From NCBI GenBank assembly GCA_013153795.1, contig JAADDV010000173.1, forward strand, positions 1 through 6,653: a stretch of 6,653 bases of DNA. The letters run 5' to 3'. The stretch comes from Aquificota bacterium. GTDB lineage: Bacteria > Aquificota > Aquificia > Aquificales > Hydrogenothermaceae. Under the pieces are notes generated by a model. That model had not been told where the DNA came from. It saw only the letters and a list, made by a program, of their open reading frames with translations, and did not search any database. Below, in pieces: positions 1 through 6,234 of the stretch. Every line of letters starts with the position of its first letter. Position 1 is the first letter of the stretch. The translations under genes and the position numbers were made by a program.

Positions 1-1878
1 TTTGTAATAAAATCTTCAAACCACAAAAAAATCCTTTCTGAGATAAAAAAGATAGCAAAAGATTCAGAGGTTTACATAGCCACAGACCCAGATAGAGAAG
101 GATATGCTATTGGATACTTTATGTATGAGGAGTTAAAAAAGAAGGCAAAAGATATAAAAAGAGCAGAGTTTCATGAAATCACTGAAAAGCATGTAAAAGA
201 TGTAATAAAAAAAGCTCCAGAGTTTGAAAAAACAAACTTTGGTTTATTTGAAGCTTTTTTAGGAAGAAGGGTTGGAGACAGAATAGTTGGTTATACCCTT
301 TCTCCTATAGCTTCTAAAGAGATTGGTGGAAGATTTTCTGTTGGAAGAGTCCAGTCTCCTGCTGTTAGGCTTATTGTTGAAAGAGAAAGAGAGATACAAA
401 ACTTTAAACCAACTCCTTACTATGTTTTAACAGCTGACCTAAAAAAAGGAGATATAGTGTTTACTTCTTTTTATGAAAAACAGAGGATAGAGGACAAAGA
501 AGAAGCAGAAAAGATATACAAGGATATAGAAAAAGAAAAGAAAGCTGTTGTAATAGAAGTTCAAAAAAAGCAAGTTAAACAAAATCCAAAACCTCCTTTT
601 ACTACTTCTACACTGCAGCAAACTGCCAGTGCCCAATTAAAGTTTTCCCCTGAAAAGACTATGATGCTAGCTCAAGATTTATTTGAAAATGGTCTTATTA
701 CATATCACAGGACAGATAGTGTAAGAATATCTGATGAAGCTATAAAAGAGATTAGAAAGTTTATCAAAGAAACCTTTGGTAAAGAATATCTCCCTCAAAG
801 GGTAAAAAAATATAAATCAAAAAATACCCAAGCTGATGCCCATGAGGCTATAAGAATAACAAATTTTGTTGACCTTGAAAGTCAGGAAAAACTTGTAAAA
901 GAAAAAGGACTTTCTGAAGACCATTTTAAACTTCTAAAACTTATTTATCAAAGAACAATTGCCTCTCAGATGAAAGAAGCTGTTTATGAAAGAACAACAG
1001 CAAAATTTGACATAAAAGGATATATATTTAAAACAACTGGTTCTGTTCTTGTTTTTGATGGATATAAAAAACTTTATAACATTGAAGACAAAGAAGAAAC
1101 CCAGAAACTTCCTCCTTTAGAAAAAGGAGAAGTCTTAGAAAAAATTTCCCAAAAACTTGAAGAAAAATGGACTAAACCTCCAAACAGATACACCGAAGGT
1201 TCTCTTGTTAAAAAACTTGAAGACCTTGGCATAGGAAGACCTTCAACATATGCAACAATAATAAAAACAATAAAAGAAAGGGGATACGTTGTAAAAGAAG
1301 GTGGTTCTCTAAAACCAACAGAGGAAGCTTATCATCTTATAGATTATTTAAACTCTAAATATCACTGGGTCATAGATTATGATTTTACAAAAAGGATGGA
1401 AGATTTTCTTGATGCAGTAGAAGAGAAGAAAAGAGACTGGAAAGAGTTTGTTAAAGAGCTATATGAAAAATCAACAGAAGGAACAAAATCTGTAGTCAGT
1501 AAGAAAATGAAAGATTATGCTTTAGACCTTGCAAAAAAACATGGAAAAGATATATCTGATATCCTTGAAGACCCTAAAAAACTCAAAGAGTTTATAGATA
1601 CCCATAGAGATACAAAACCTACAGAAAAACAGATAGCTTATGCTAAAGCTTTAGCTGAAAAAACAGGTTTAGAGCTTCCTGAAGAGGTTTTAGAGGACAA
1701 AGATAAGATAAAAAAATGGATAAACAAAGCAAAAAAAGAAGCTATGAAAAATTATCAGCTTTCTGAAAAGCAAAAAGCTATCCTTATAAAAAATGGAAAA
1801 GAAGATTTAATAGAACAGCCAGAAAAGGCATTAAAATGGCTTGACTCTTACTTTAAGAAAAGAAAAAGGAAAAAATAA
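1..1878 (+). CDS. topA: Type IA DNA topoisomerase (topoisomerase I, TopA-like), 5'-truncated by window edge
   Basis: The enzyme relaxes negatively supercoiled DNA by making a transient 5'-phosphotyrosyl single-strand break. The frame is open from base 1, and the ATG at 121 is internal because the TOPRIM motif lies upstream of it. In visible-residue numbering (625 aa), TOPRIM Asp-Pro-Asp-Arg-Glu is at 29-33 (E. coli D111/D113/E115). The GRVQSP motif follows, then PFTTSTLQQ, then the active-site Tyr at 235 in GLITYHRTDS (bases 703-705; E. coli Y319) with Arg 237. Next come DAHEAIR (bases 835-855) and GIGRPSTYATI. About 80 N-terminal residues are missing by comparison with E. coli. Oddities: no cysteine is visible, so there are no C4 zinc fingers. 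The C-terminus instead has degenerate ~40-residue repeats (about 500-540, 541-583, 585-620) and ends KKRKRKK. The near-invariant Glu after DREG is Tyr 35, and TLQQ is followed by Thr rather than Glu. It could be an accessory or element-borne paralogue. The family is certain; housekeeping status is not. Confidence 0.9.
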   Translation, partial: FVIKSSNHKKILSEIKKIAKDSEVYIATDPDREGYAIGYFMYEELKKKAKDIKRAEFHEITEKHVKDVIKKAPEFEKTNFGLFEAFLGRRVGDRIVGYTLSPIASKEIGGRFSVGRVQSPAVRLIVEREREIQNFKPTPYYVLTADLKKGDIVFTSFYEKQRIEDKEEAEKIYKDIEKEKKAVVIEVQKKQVKQNPKPPFTTSTLQQTASAQLKFSPEKTMMLAQDLFENGLITYHRTDSVRISDEAIKEIRKFIKETFGKEYLPQRVKKYKSKNTQADAHEAIRITNFVDLESQEKLVKEKGLSEDHFKLLKLIYQRTIASQMKEAVYERTTAKFDIKGYIFKTTGSVLVFDGYKKLYNIEDKEETQKLPPLEKGEVLEKISQKLEEKWTKPPNRYTEGSLVKKLEDLGIGRPSTYATIIKTIKERGYVVKEGGSLKPTEEAYHLIDYLNSKYHWVIDYDFTKRMEDFLDAVEEKKRDWKEFVKELYEKSTEGTKSVVSKKMKDYALDLAKKHGKDISDILEDPKKLKEFIDTHRDTKPTEKQIAYAKALAEKTGLELPEEVLEDKDKIKKWINKAKKEAMKNYQLSEKQKAILIKNGKEDLIEQPEKALKWLDSYFKKRKRKK

Positions 1879-1897
1879 CGGGCTTACCTGCCCGTTT
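1870..1897. terminator. Bidirectional intrinsic terminator between convergent genes
   Basis: The arms AACGGGC (1877-1883) and GCCCGTT (1890-1896) form a 7-bp perfect stem with a 6-nt loop, TTACCT. The stem includes part of both stop codons: TAA of the topoisomerase (1876-1878) and TAA of the sigma-54 activator on the other strand (1898-1896). Transcription on the - strand meets a strong U-tract (TTATTTTTT, bases 1878-1870), so it mainly serves the sigma-54 activator. The + direction has only a broken tract (TTTACTTTAT) and is expected to be weaker. Confidence 0.85.
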
Positions 1898-3326
1898 ACT
1901 TTATATGAATCTCACCGATGTTATGTTTCTCTAATAGTTTATAAACCTTAGGTCTGCTGATACCAAGGAGTTTGGCCATTTTTGTTATATTTCCTCTTGT
2001 TCTTATAAAGGCTTCCCTTAAAAGTTTCTTCTCTAGTCTTTCTGTATGTTTTCTTATATCAAGAATATTTGAAATATTTTCTGATTCTGAAGAGTCAACT
2101 TTGATATCTAAATCCTCTGCATCTATATACTCTTTATCTGTTAAAACAACAGCCTTTCTTATTACATTTATTAGCTCTCTAACATTCCCTGGCCATGAGT
2201 AACTTCTAATAAGGTCTATAGCGTCTTTTGTAAGACCTTTTATATTCTTTCCTATCTCTTTTGAATATCTATCAACAAAATACTTTGCCATTATAACAAC
2301 ATCTTCCCCTCTTTCCCTTAAAGGAGGAAGTTCAATTGTTAAAACAGAAAGTCTGTAGTATAAATCTTCTCTAAATCTACCTTCTTCTATAGCTTTTTTA
2401 AGATTTACATTTGTAGCAGCTATAATCCTTACATCAGCTTTAAGAGTCTGGGTTCCCCCAAGTCTTTCAAAAGTATATTCTTGAAGAAATCTTAAAAGTT
2501 TTGCTTGTAGGTTATAAGGCATGTCTCCTATCTCATCTAAGAAAAGAGTCCCTCCATCTGCAAGTTCAATCTTACCTGGTTTTCTTTTATCTGCCCCAGT
2601 AAAAGCTCCTTTTTCATAACCAAAAAGCTCTGCCTCTAGAAGCTCTGAAGGAATTGATGCACAGTTCACAACAATAAAAGGTTTGTTTGCTCTATTACTT
2701 TTTTGATGGATTGCCCTTGCAGTTAGTTCTTTTCCTGTCCCTGTTTCCCCCACTATAAGAACAGGATAATCTGTTGCTGCATATTTTCTTATAAGGTGGA
2801 AAACCTCTTTCATTTTTTCATTAGTTCCAATCATCTCCATATTGTTGGAGATGCCAGTTTCAACAATAGAATCTTTTTCTTCCTGTGTAAGTTTTTCTAT
2901 AACTTTTCCAAGTTTAAAATCATTTATTACTTTTATTACATTTGAACTGGAAAAGTTTAAATACATTCCACATTTAGGGCAGTATTTATCTGTTTTTTGA
3001 ATGGGATATTCACAAAAAGGACAGTGTCCACTTTCATATATTTTATTTGTTATATATGAACCTACTGTTTCTGCAATTTTTTCGGGGGATTCTTTAAAGA
3101 CAATAACCATCTCTTTTTGTTCATTTCTATACAGCTTCCCATTTAAAGTTACAGGTTTTCCATTTAACTCAAAAGATACTTTAACATTATCTTTACAATA
3201 TTCTGGATAAGTATTTTCTATTTTTATTCCCTGAAGGGATAAATCTACACCTTTTGTTTCAAAGGCTTCATCGCCACACTCAAGTATAATATTTTCTGTA
3301 AATTGGATTCTTGGAGATATTCTCAT
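1896..3326 (-). CDS. Sigma-54-dependent transcriptional activator with N-terminal PilZ domain and zinc ribbon
   Basis: This is a bacterial enhancer-binding protein that would remodel RNA polymerase-sigma-54 by ATP hydrolysis. Domains in order: PilZ at about 1-95, with RxxxR at R2-R6 and DxSxxG at D28-G33, the two c-di-GMP-binding signatures; a zinc ribbon at 102-119 (CPFC, 10 residues, CPKC); a helical linker; an AAA+ domain at about 162-405; and a Fis-type helix-turn-helix at about 446-470. The AAA+ domain has Walker A GETGTGKE 193-200, the sigma-54-contacting GAFTGA loop 240-245, Walker B LFLDEIG 261-267, the arginine-finger region FREDLYYRL 318-326 and WPGNVREL 378-385. It is full length and looks active. 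There is no receiver domain, so control is probably by ligand rather than phosphorylation. The start is fixed by an AAGGGGGAA ribosome site ending 4 nt upstream and an in-frame TAA at 3341-3339. It is downstream of the DUF445 gene on the same strand, with its own likely promoter. c-di-GMP binding is inferred from motifs; the target genes are unknown. Confidence 0.95.
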   Translation of the reverse strand: MRISPRIQFTENIILECGDEAFETKGVDLSLQGIKIENTYPEYCKDNVKVSFELNGKPVTLNGKLYRNEQKEMVIVFKESPEKIAETVGSYITNKIYESGHCPFCEYPIQKTDKYCPKCGMYLNFSSSNVIKVINDFKLGKVIEKLTQEEKDSIVETGISNNMEMIGTNEKMKEVFHLIRKYAATDYPVLIVGETGTGKELTARAIHQKSNRANKPFIVVNCASIPSELLEAELFGYEKGAFTGADKRKPGKIELADGGTLFLDEIGDMPYNLQAKLLRFLQEYTFERLGGTQTLKADVRIIAATNVNLKKAIEEGRFREDLYYRLSVLTIELPPLRERGEDVVIMAKYFVDRYSKEIGKNIKGLTKDAIDLIRSYSWPGNVRELINVIRKAVVLTDKEYIDAEDLDIKVDSSESENISNILDIRKHTERLEKKLLREAFIRTRGNITKMAKLLGISRPKVYKLLEKHNIGEIHIK

Positions 3327-3492
3327 ATTTTCCCCCTTTTATTCCAAAAAGCCTATTTAGAATTCAAAATATAATATATCCAATAGCTTGCTTGTTTTCC
3401 AGTTATATAAAGAAATTTAAATATTTCTGAAGATACATTAAATTAGCCCTCAATTGTCTTTTATATAATTTTTAACTTTTGTTTGGATTTGT

Positions 3493-3521
3493 ATTATACC
3501 AAATAACCTAAGAATAATGAA
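3493..3521 (-). promoter_or_regulatory. Candidate sigma-70-type promoter (extended -10) for the sigma-54 activator gene
   Basis: On the - strand TGGTATAAT (3501-3493) is a perfect extended -10 element. A weak -35-like hexamer, TTCATT, lies at 3521-3516 with a 17-bp spacer. It would give a leader of about 160 nt before the ATG at 3326. The poor -35 is compensated in principle by the TGn extension. Chance occurrence in AT-rich DNA is the main doubt. Confidence 0.45.
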
Positions 3522-3545
3522 ATTAATAATCAAGATTATTAATTT
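3520..3545. repeat. 26-bp perfect palindrome of AT-rich DNA (candidate operator or weak terminator)
   Basis: AATTAATAATC (3521-3531) and GATTATTAATT (3534-3544) are perfect 11-bp inverted arms around AA, extended by one more A-T pair at 3520/3545. It begins directly after the DUF445 stop codon (TAA, 3548-3546) and abuts the -35 of the candidate promoter. With only one G-C pair per arm and no clear U-tract on the - strand (TTTCATTATTCTT), it would be a poor terminator. Its symmetry and position suit a dimeric repressor or activator site, but the binding protein is unknown. Confidence 0.6.
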
Positions 3546-4226
3546 TTAAAAAATATTCATATATATAGATTGAATTATCCCTATTAAAAAACCTAAAAAT
3601 GCTCCTATGTATGTTATATACTTTAGCTGGTCTTCAGAAAAACCTAAAACAATTTTTTCTAAAGTTTTAATATCAATTTCCATAAAAGTTTCTATAACCA
3701 TTTCTCTTATTTTTAGCTGACTTATCATAATAGGAAGCTCCTCTTCAATATGCTTTTCTATTTTGTCAGAAGCTTTTTCTATAAGTTTTCTTTTCAGCTT
3801 CTGTTTTAAATTATCGATAGCTTTATCTAAAAGTTTATCTACTGCTGTAATAATTAAAGTTCCTTTTATATTTATTTTTCCTAGAGAAATACCTTCTTTA
3901 ATAGTTTTCCTTATATCTTCTATAATACTTTCTATTAAATCATCAATAACTAGCTCAACTCTTTTATGAAGTCTTTGTTTGTAATTACTATCTTCAAAGA
4001 GTTTAATTAATTTTTCTTGAGGAAGAATATGTTCTTCTATTGTTTTTGCAATGGCTTCAGCTATTTCTTTTCTTCTTCTTGGAATTAGCCCTGGCGTGAA
4101 AGGAATATGTATTCCAAGAATATATTTCGGTTCATAAGGCCTAAAAAGCATTTTTATTGCAAGCCAGTTTGTGATATATCCTATAAAGGCTCCTAAAATA
4201 GGAGGAATAAAAAAGTCTGGCTCCAT
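3546..4226 (-). CDS. DUF445 family membrane protein (short form)
   Basis: This 226-aa protein belongs to the poorly characterised DUF445 family; no enzymatic role is known. An N-terminal transmembrane segment (about 6-28) leads into the family hallmark GYITNWLAIKMLFRPYEP (16-33) and then PFTPGLIPRRRKEIAEAI (42-59). The middle (about 60-200) is charged and amphipathic, predicted helical. A second transmembrane segment (about 204-224) closes the protein with GAFLGFLIGIIQ. The hairpin-like topology would leave the helical middle on one face of the membrane. It is shorter than family members of 350-400 residues but complete at both ends. The start is supported by GGAGA (4235-4231) 4 nt upstream of ATG. 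It follows the RHH-PAS-GGDEF-EAL gene after 42 bp on the same strand, with a strong hairpin in the gap. It is probably cotranscribed by readthrough, or has a promoter within the upstream coding region. Family assignment is confident; function is unknown. Confidence 0.9.
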   Translation of the reverse strand: MEPDFFIPPILGAFIGYITNWLAIKMLFRPYEPKYILGIHIPFTPGLIPRRRKEIAEAIAKTIEEHILPQEKLIKLFEDSNYKQRLHKRVELVIDDLIESIIEDIRKTIKEGISLGKINIKGTLIITAVDKLLDKAIDNLKQKLKRKLIEKASDKIEKHIEEELPIMISQLKIREMVIETFMEIDIKTLEKIVLGFSEDQLKYITYIGAFLGFLIGIIQSIYMNIF

Positions 4227-4239
4227 TACATCTCCAGAG

Positions 4240-4270
4240 AAAGCTCCCTTTCTATAAGGGAGCTTTTTTT
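4240..4270. terminator. Strong intrinsic hairpin between the RHH-GGDEF-EAL gene and the DUF445 gene
   Basis: AAGCTCCCTT (4241-4250) and AAGGGAGCTT (4256-4265) form a 10-bp perfect stem, extended by A4240-T4266, with a 5-nt loop TCTAT. The - strand stop codon of the upstream gene (4271-4269) touches it. The uninterrupted T-run (4264-4270) follows the stem on the + strand; in the - direction of the genes the tract is TTTCTCT, weaker but usable. Only 13 nt separate the stem from the DUF445 ATG, and they hold its ribosome site. The element is probably a partial terminator or attenuator, or a 3'-end stabiliser, within an operon. Confidence 0.8.
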
Positions 4271-6185
4271 AATCATATATTTTCTCTTTTTTCTTCTCTG
4301 GAGTAAATAATTCAGCCTTTTCTATGTAGTCTCCTTGAGCAAACTCTATTCCAAGTTCTTGAAGAACATTTAAATCTTCTGGTTTTTCTATATTTTTAGC
4401 AATAACTTTTATTCCAAGTTCATCTGAGATATTTTTTATACTTTTTATAAATTTTCTTTTCCAGCTATGTTTTTCAAGATTATCTGTTAAACGTTTATCA
4501 AGTTTTATATATGAAATAATACCTTCTTCTCCTAAATCTATAAGGTCTTTTATAGAACTTGTTGCTGTTCCAAAATTATCAATAGCAAAGTGTAGTCCAA
4601 AACTTCTTTTTATATCTCTTAAATCTTTTATATTTCTAAGAACATCAGCTTCAGATATTTCAAAAACTGTTTTATCTCTAATTGAGAGAATATCTTGAGC
4701 AATTGTATTTCCAATATTCTCAACTTTATAAAGAGTGAAAGGACTTAGATTTAAAAATAAAACACTTCTATCTTTAATTTCTGGGTATATTTCTTCTTTT
4801 ACTGTTTTTAAAACTATCTGGTCTATTAAGGCTATATGACCTGTTCTAAATGCAAGGTGTATAAATTTTTCAGCTCCTATGTATTGTCCTTTTTTATCTT
4901 TGATTTTAGATAGAAGTTCATATCCAATTCTCTCTTTAGTTTTTAAATTTACAATAGGTTGAAGGAAAGGATATATTTCTCCTTTTTTTATTGCTTCATC
5001 TAAAAGATTTTCAAGTTCTTTGTCTCCAATAGCATATTTAGACATATCTCTTTTTATATCTAAAATTTTGCTATCTTTTCTTTCTACATTTTTAAGTTTT
5101 TCAAGATTAATCTCAAGAGTTGATATCATTTCTTCAAAATCTGGCTCTGTTCCAACCTGTTTATAAATACTAGTAGCTATATATGTAGCTTTTGGTGAGA
5201 AGAAAGAGGAATATTTAGGTGTGTTTAGTTTTATAGAAGATATTACATCTTTTAGATTTTCTATTAAAATTTGCTCATCTATATCTTTTTTAATAACAAT
5301 ACCAAAAAGGTCATCTCCTAATCTACCTACAGAAAAATCAGCATCGAAAGTTTCCATAAAACTTTTAACCATTTTTGCTGTTCGAGATAAAACTGTATCT
5401 CCGAATTTAGAGCCATATACCTCATTTATATATTTAAAGTTATCAATATCAAAAAGAACTAAAATAATTTTTTCTCCATGTTCAGCTTTTTCATAAATAG
5501 TTTTTAAATTTTTAAGAAATCTATTTTTTGTTGCAACTCCTGTAACTGCGTCTATATTATATATTTCCTTAAGCTTTTTGTAGGCTTCAGAAATTTCCTG
5601 ATTCTTTCTTTCTAATTCTTCTTTTGTTTTTATAAAACTTGTTATATCTCTTGAGATACCAAGGATAGCTATAGGCCTTCCAAGTCTATCAAAGAGAGGC
5701 GTTTTAATAACATCAAAATAATACTTTTCCCCATTTTTTTCTACTACTTCTATTGAGTGAGAAGATTCTCTTTTTTCTAGAGCCTGCATATCACTGTATA
5801 TACACTGTTTTGCAACTTCTGGAGGTAAAAACTCAATATCATTTTTACCTATAATCTCTTCTTTCTTATGACCAAATAAATCTGCAAAGGCCTGATTTAC
5901 ATAAACAAATCTGAGATTAAGGTCTTTTATCCATATAGGGTCTGGGGTTGTGTCTAAAACCTTTGTAAATAAAACCTGAAGCTTATCCTTCCACTCATTA
6001 CTGAGCCAATCTATATTTTTATATATCTCATCAGAAAAAACATTTTCTTCTAGATATAAAGCCTCCTCTATTAATTGAGTTACTAATTTAGATACAGATA
6101 GTTCTTTTTCTTGAGATAAGTCTTTTAACCTTTTTAATAAGTCATTATCGATAGCTATACTTAATATTTTCTTCCTTTCTGACAT
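4269..6185 (-). CDS. Ribbon-helix-helix / PAS / degenerate GGDEF / degenerate EAL protein
   Basis: Complete 638-aa protein with four parts. Residues about 6-46 match a ribbon-helix-helix (CopG/Arc-like) fold: strand KILSIAID, helix LLKRLKDLSQEKE, then LSVSKLVTQLIEEAL. About 70-182 is a PAS domain with a PAC end (GISRDIT), followed by a coiled coil (183-210). About 211-370 is a GGDEF domain; it keeps FDIDNFK (245-251) but has GDDLF (290-294) for GGDEF, losing the catalytic Glu, and no inhibitory RxxD site is visible. About 385-625 is an EAL domain: E423-L-L for EAL, N479, E509, D536-N537 for the Asp pair, K561 and D563 kept, Lys 597 for the Glu of the IAEGVE motif, and QGD for QGY. No membrane segment is seen, so it is probably cytosolic. 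Neither enzyme activity is likely; a ligand-sensing DNA-binding regulator is inferred. The start is supported by AGAGG (6197-6193), 7 nt upstream. It lies 49 bp after the TgpA-like gene. Confidence 0.92.
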   Translation of the reverse strand: MSERKKILSIAIDNDLLKRLKDLSQEKELSVSKLVTQLIEEALYLEENVFSDEIYKNIDWLSNEWKDKLQVLFTKVLDTTPDPIWIKDLNLRFVYVNQAFADLFGHKKEEIIGKNDIEFLPPEVAKQCIYSDMQALEKRESSHSIEVVEKNGEKYYFDVIKTPLFDRLGRPIAILGISRDITSFIKTKEELERKNQEISEAYKKLKEIYNIDAVTGVATKNRFLKNLKTIYEKAEHGEKIILVLFDIDNFKYINEVYGSKFGDTVLSRTAKMVKSFMETFDADFSVGRLGDDLFGIVIKKDIDEQILIENLKDVISSIKLNTPKYSSFFSPKATYIATSIYKQVGTEPDFEEMISTLEINLEKLKNVERKDSKILDIKRDMSKYAIGDKELENLLDEAIKKGEIYPFLQPIVNLKTKERIGYELLSKIKDKKGQYIGAEKFIHLAFRTGHIALIDQIVLKTVKEEIYPEIKDRSVLFLNLSPFTLYKVENIGNTIAQDILSIRDKTVFEISEADVLRNIKDLRDIKRSFGLHFAIDNFGTATSSIKDLIDLGEEGIISYIKLDKRLTDNLEKHSWKRKFIKSIKNISDELGIKVIAKNIEKPEDLNVLQELGIEFAQGDYIEKAELFTPEKKKEKIYD

Positions 6186-6234
6186 TGCTAAACCTCTTTT
6201 TAATAATTTTTGCCCTCTTATTATTCATAATTAT

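Larger units (their letters stand above)
3327..3545 (-). promoter_or_regulatory. 219-bp AT-rich intergenic region upstream of the sigma-54 activator gene
   Basis: This is the longest non-coding stretch in the window. Read on the - strand it holds a large AT palindrome just after the DUF445 stop codon, an extended -10 element, a second weaker promoter-like pair (TGGAAA at 3401-3396, 17-bp spacer, TATATT at 3378-3373), a small inverted repeat AGAAAT/ATTTCT (3411-3416 and 3423-3428), and the GGGGGA ribosome site at 3336-3331. No ORF, tRNA-like fold or recognisable riboswitch was seen. Base composition this AT-rich produces promoter-like hexamers by chance, so only the extended -10 and the palindrome are listed separately. 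Confidence 0.6.

Noticed and set aside
121..123. ATG at 121 as the start of the topoisomerase gene
   Set aside because: The same frame is open from base 1 and encodes the essential TOPRIM motif upstream, so the true start is outside the window.
439..636. 65-codon open frame antisense to the topoisomerase gene
   Set aside because: Phe/Leu/Tyr-rich translation is typical of the antisense of Lys/Glu-rich coding DNA; no ribosome site and it lies wholly within a well-supported gene.
1972..2202. 76-codon open frame on the + strand inside the sigma-54 activator gene
   Set aside because: Shadow of the conserved AAA+/HTH coding sequence; Ser/Phe-rich with no recognisable motif.
3001..3210. 69-codon open frame on the + strand inside the PilZ/zinc-ribbon region
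   Set aside because: Opposite strand of a region with clear PilZ and zinc-ribbon motifs; no ribosome site.
3373..3401. Second sigma-70-like promoter, TGGAAA-17-TATATT, upstream of the sigma-54 activator
   Set aside because: Four of six matches at each hexamer is weak in DNA this AT-rich; mentioned in the intergenic entry but not called separately.
3380..3402. Sigma-54-like promoter (TGGAAAACAAGCAAGC on the - strand)
   Set aside because: The spacing between GG and GC does not fit the required -24/-12 GG-N10-GC pattern, and TGGCAC is not matched.
3763..3969. 68-codon hydrophobic open frame on the + strand inside the DUF445 gene
   Set aside because: Hydrophobicity is the antisense effect of Lys/Glu/Ile-rich helices; no independent support.
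5221..5496. 91-codon open frame on the + strand inside the GGDEF region
   Set aside because: Antisense shadow of a conserved domain.
6201..6223. Inverted repeat TAATAA/TTATTA between the TgpA-like and RHH-PAS-GGDEF-EAL genes
   Set aside because: Six AT-only pairs with an 11-nt loop; expected by chance and too unstable to be a terminator.
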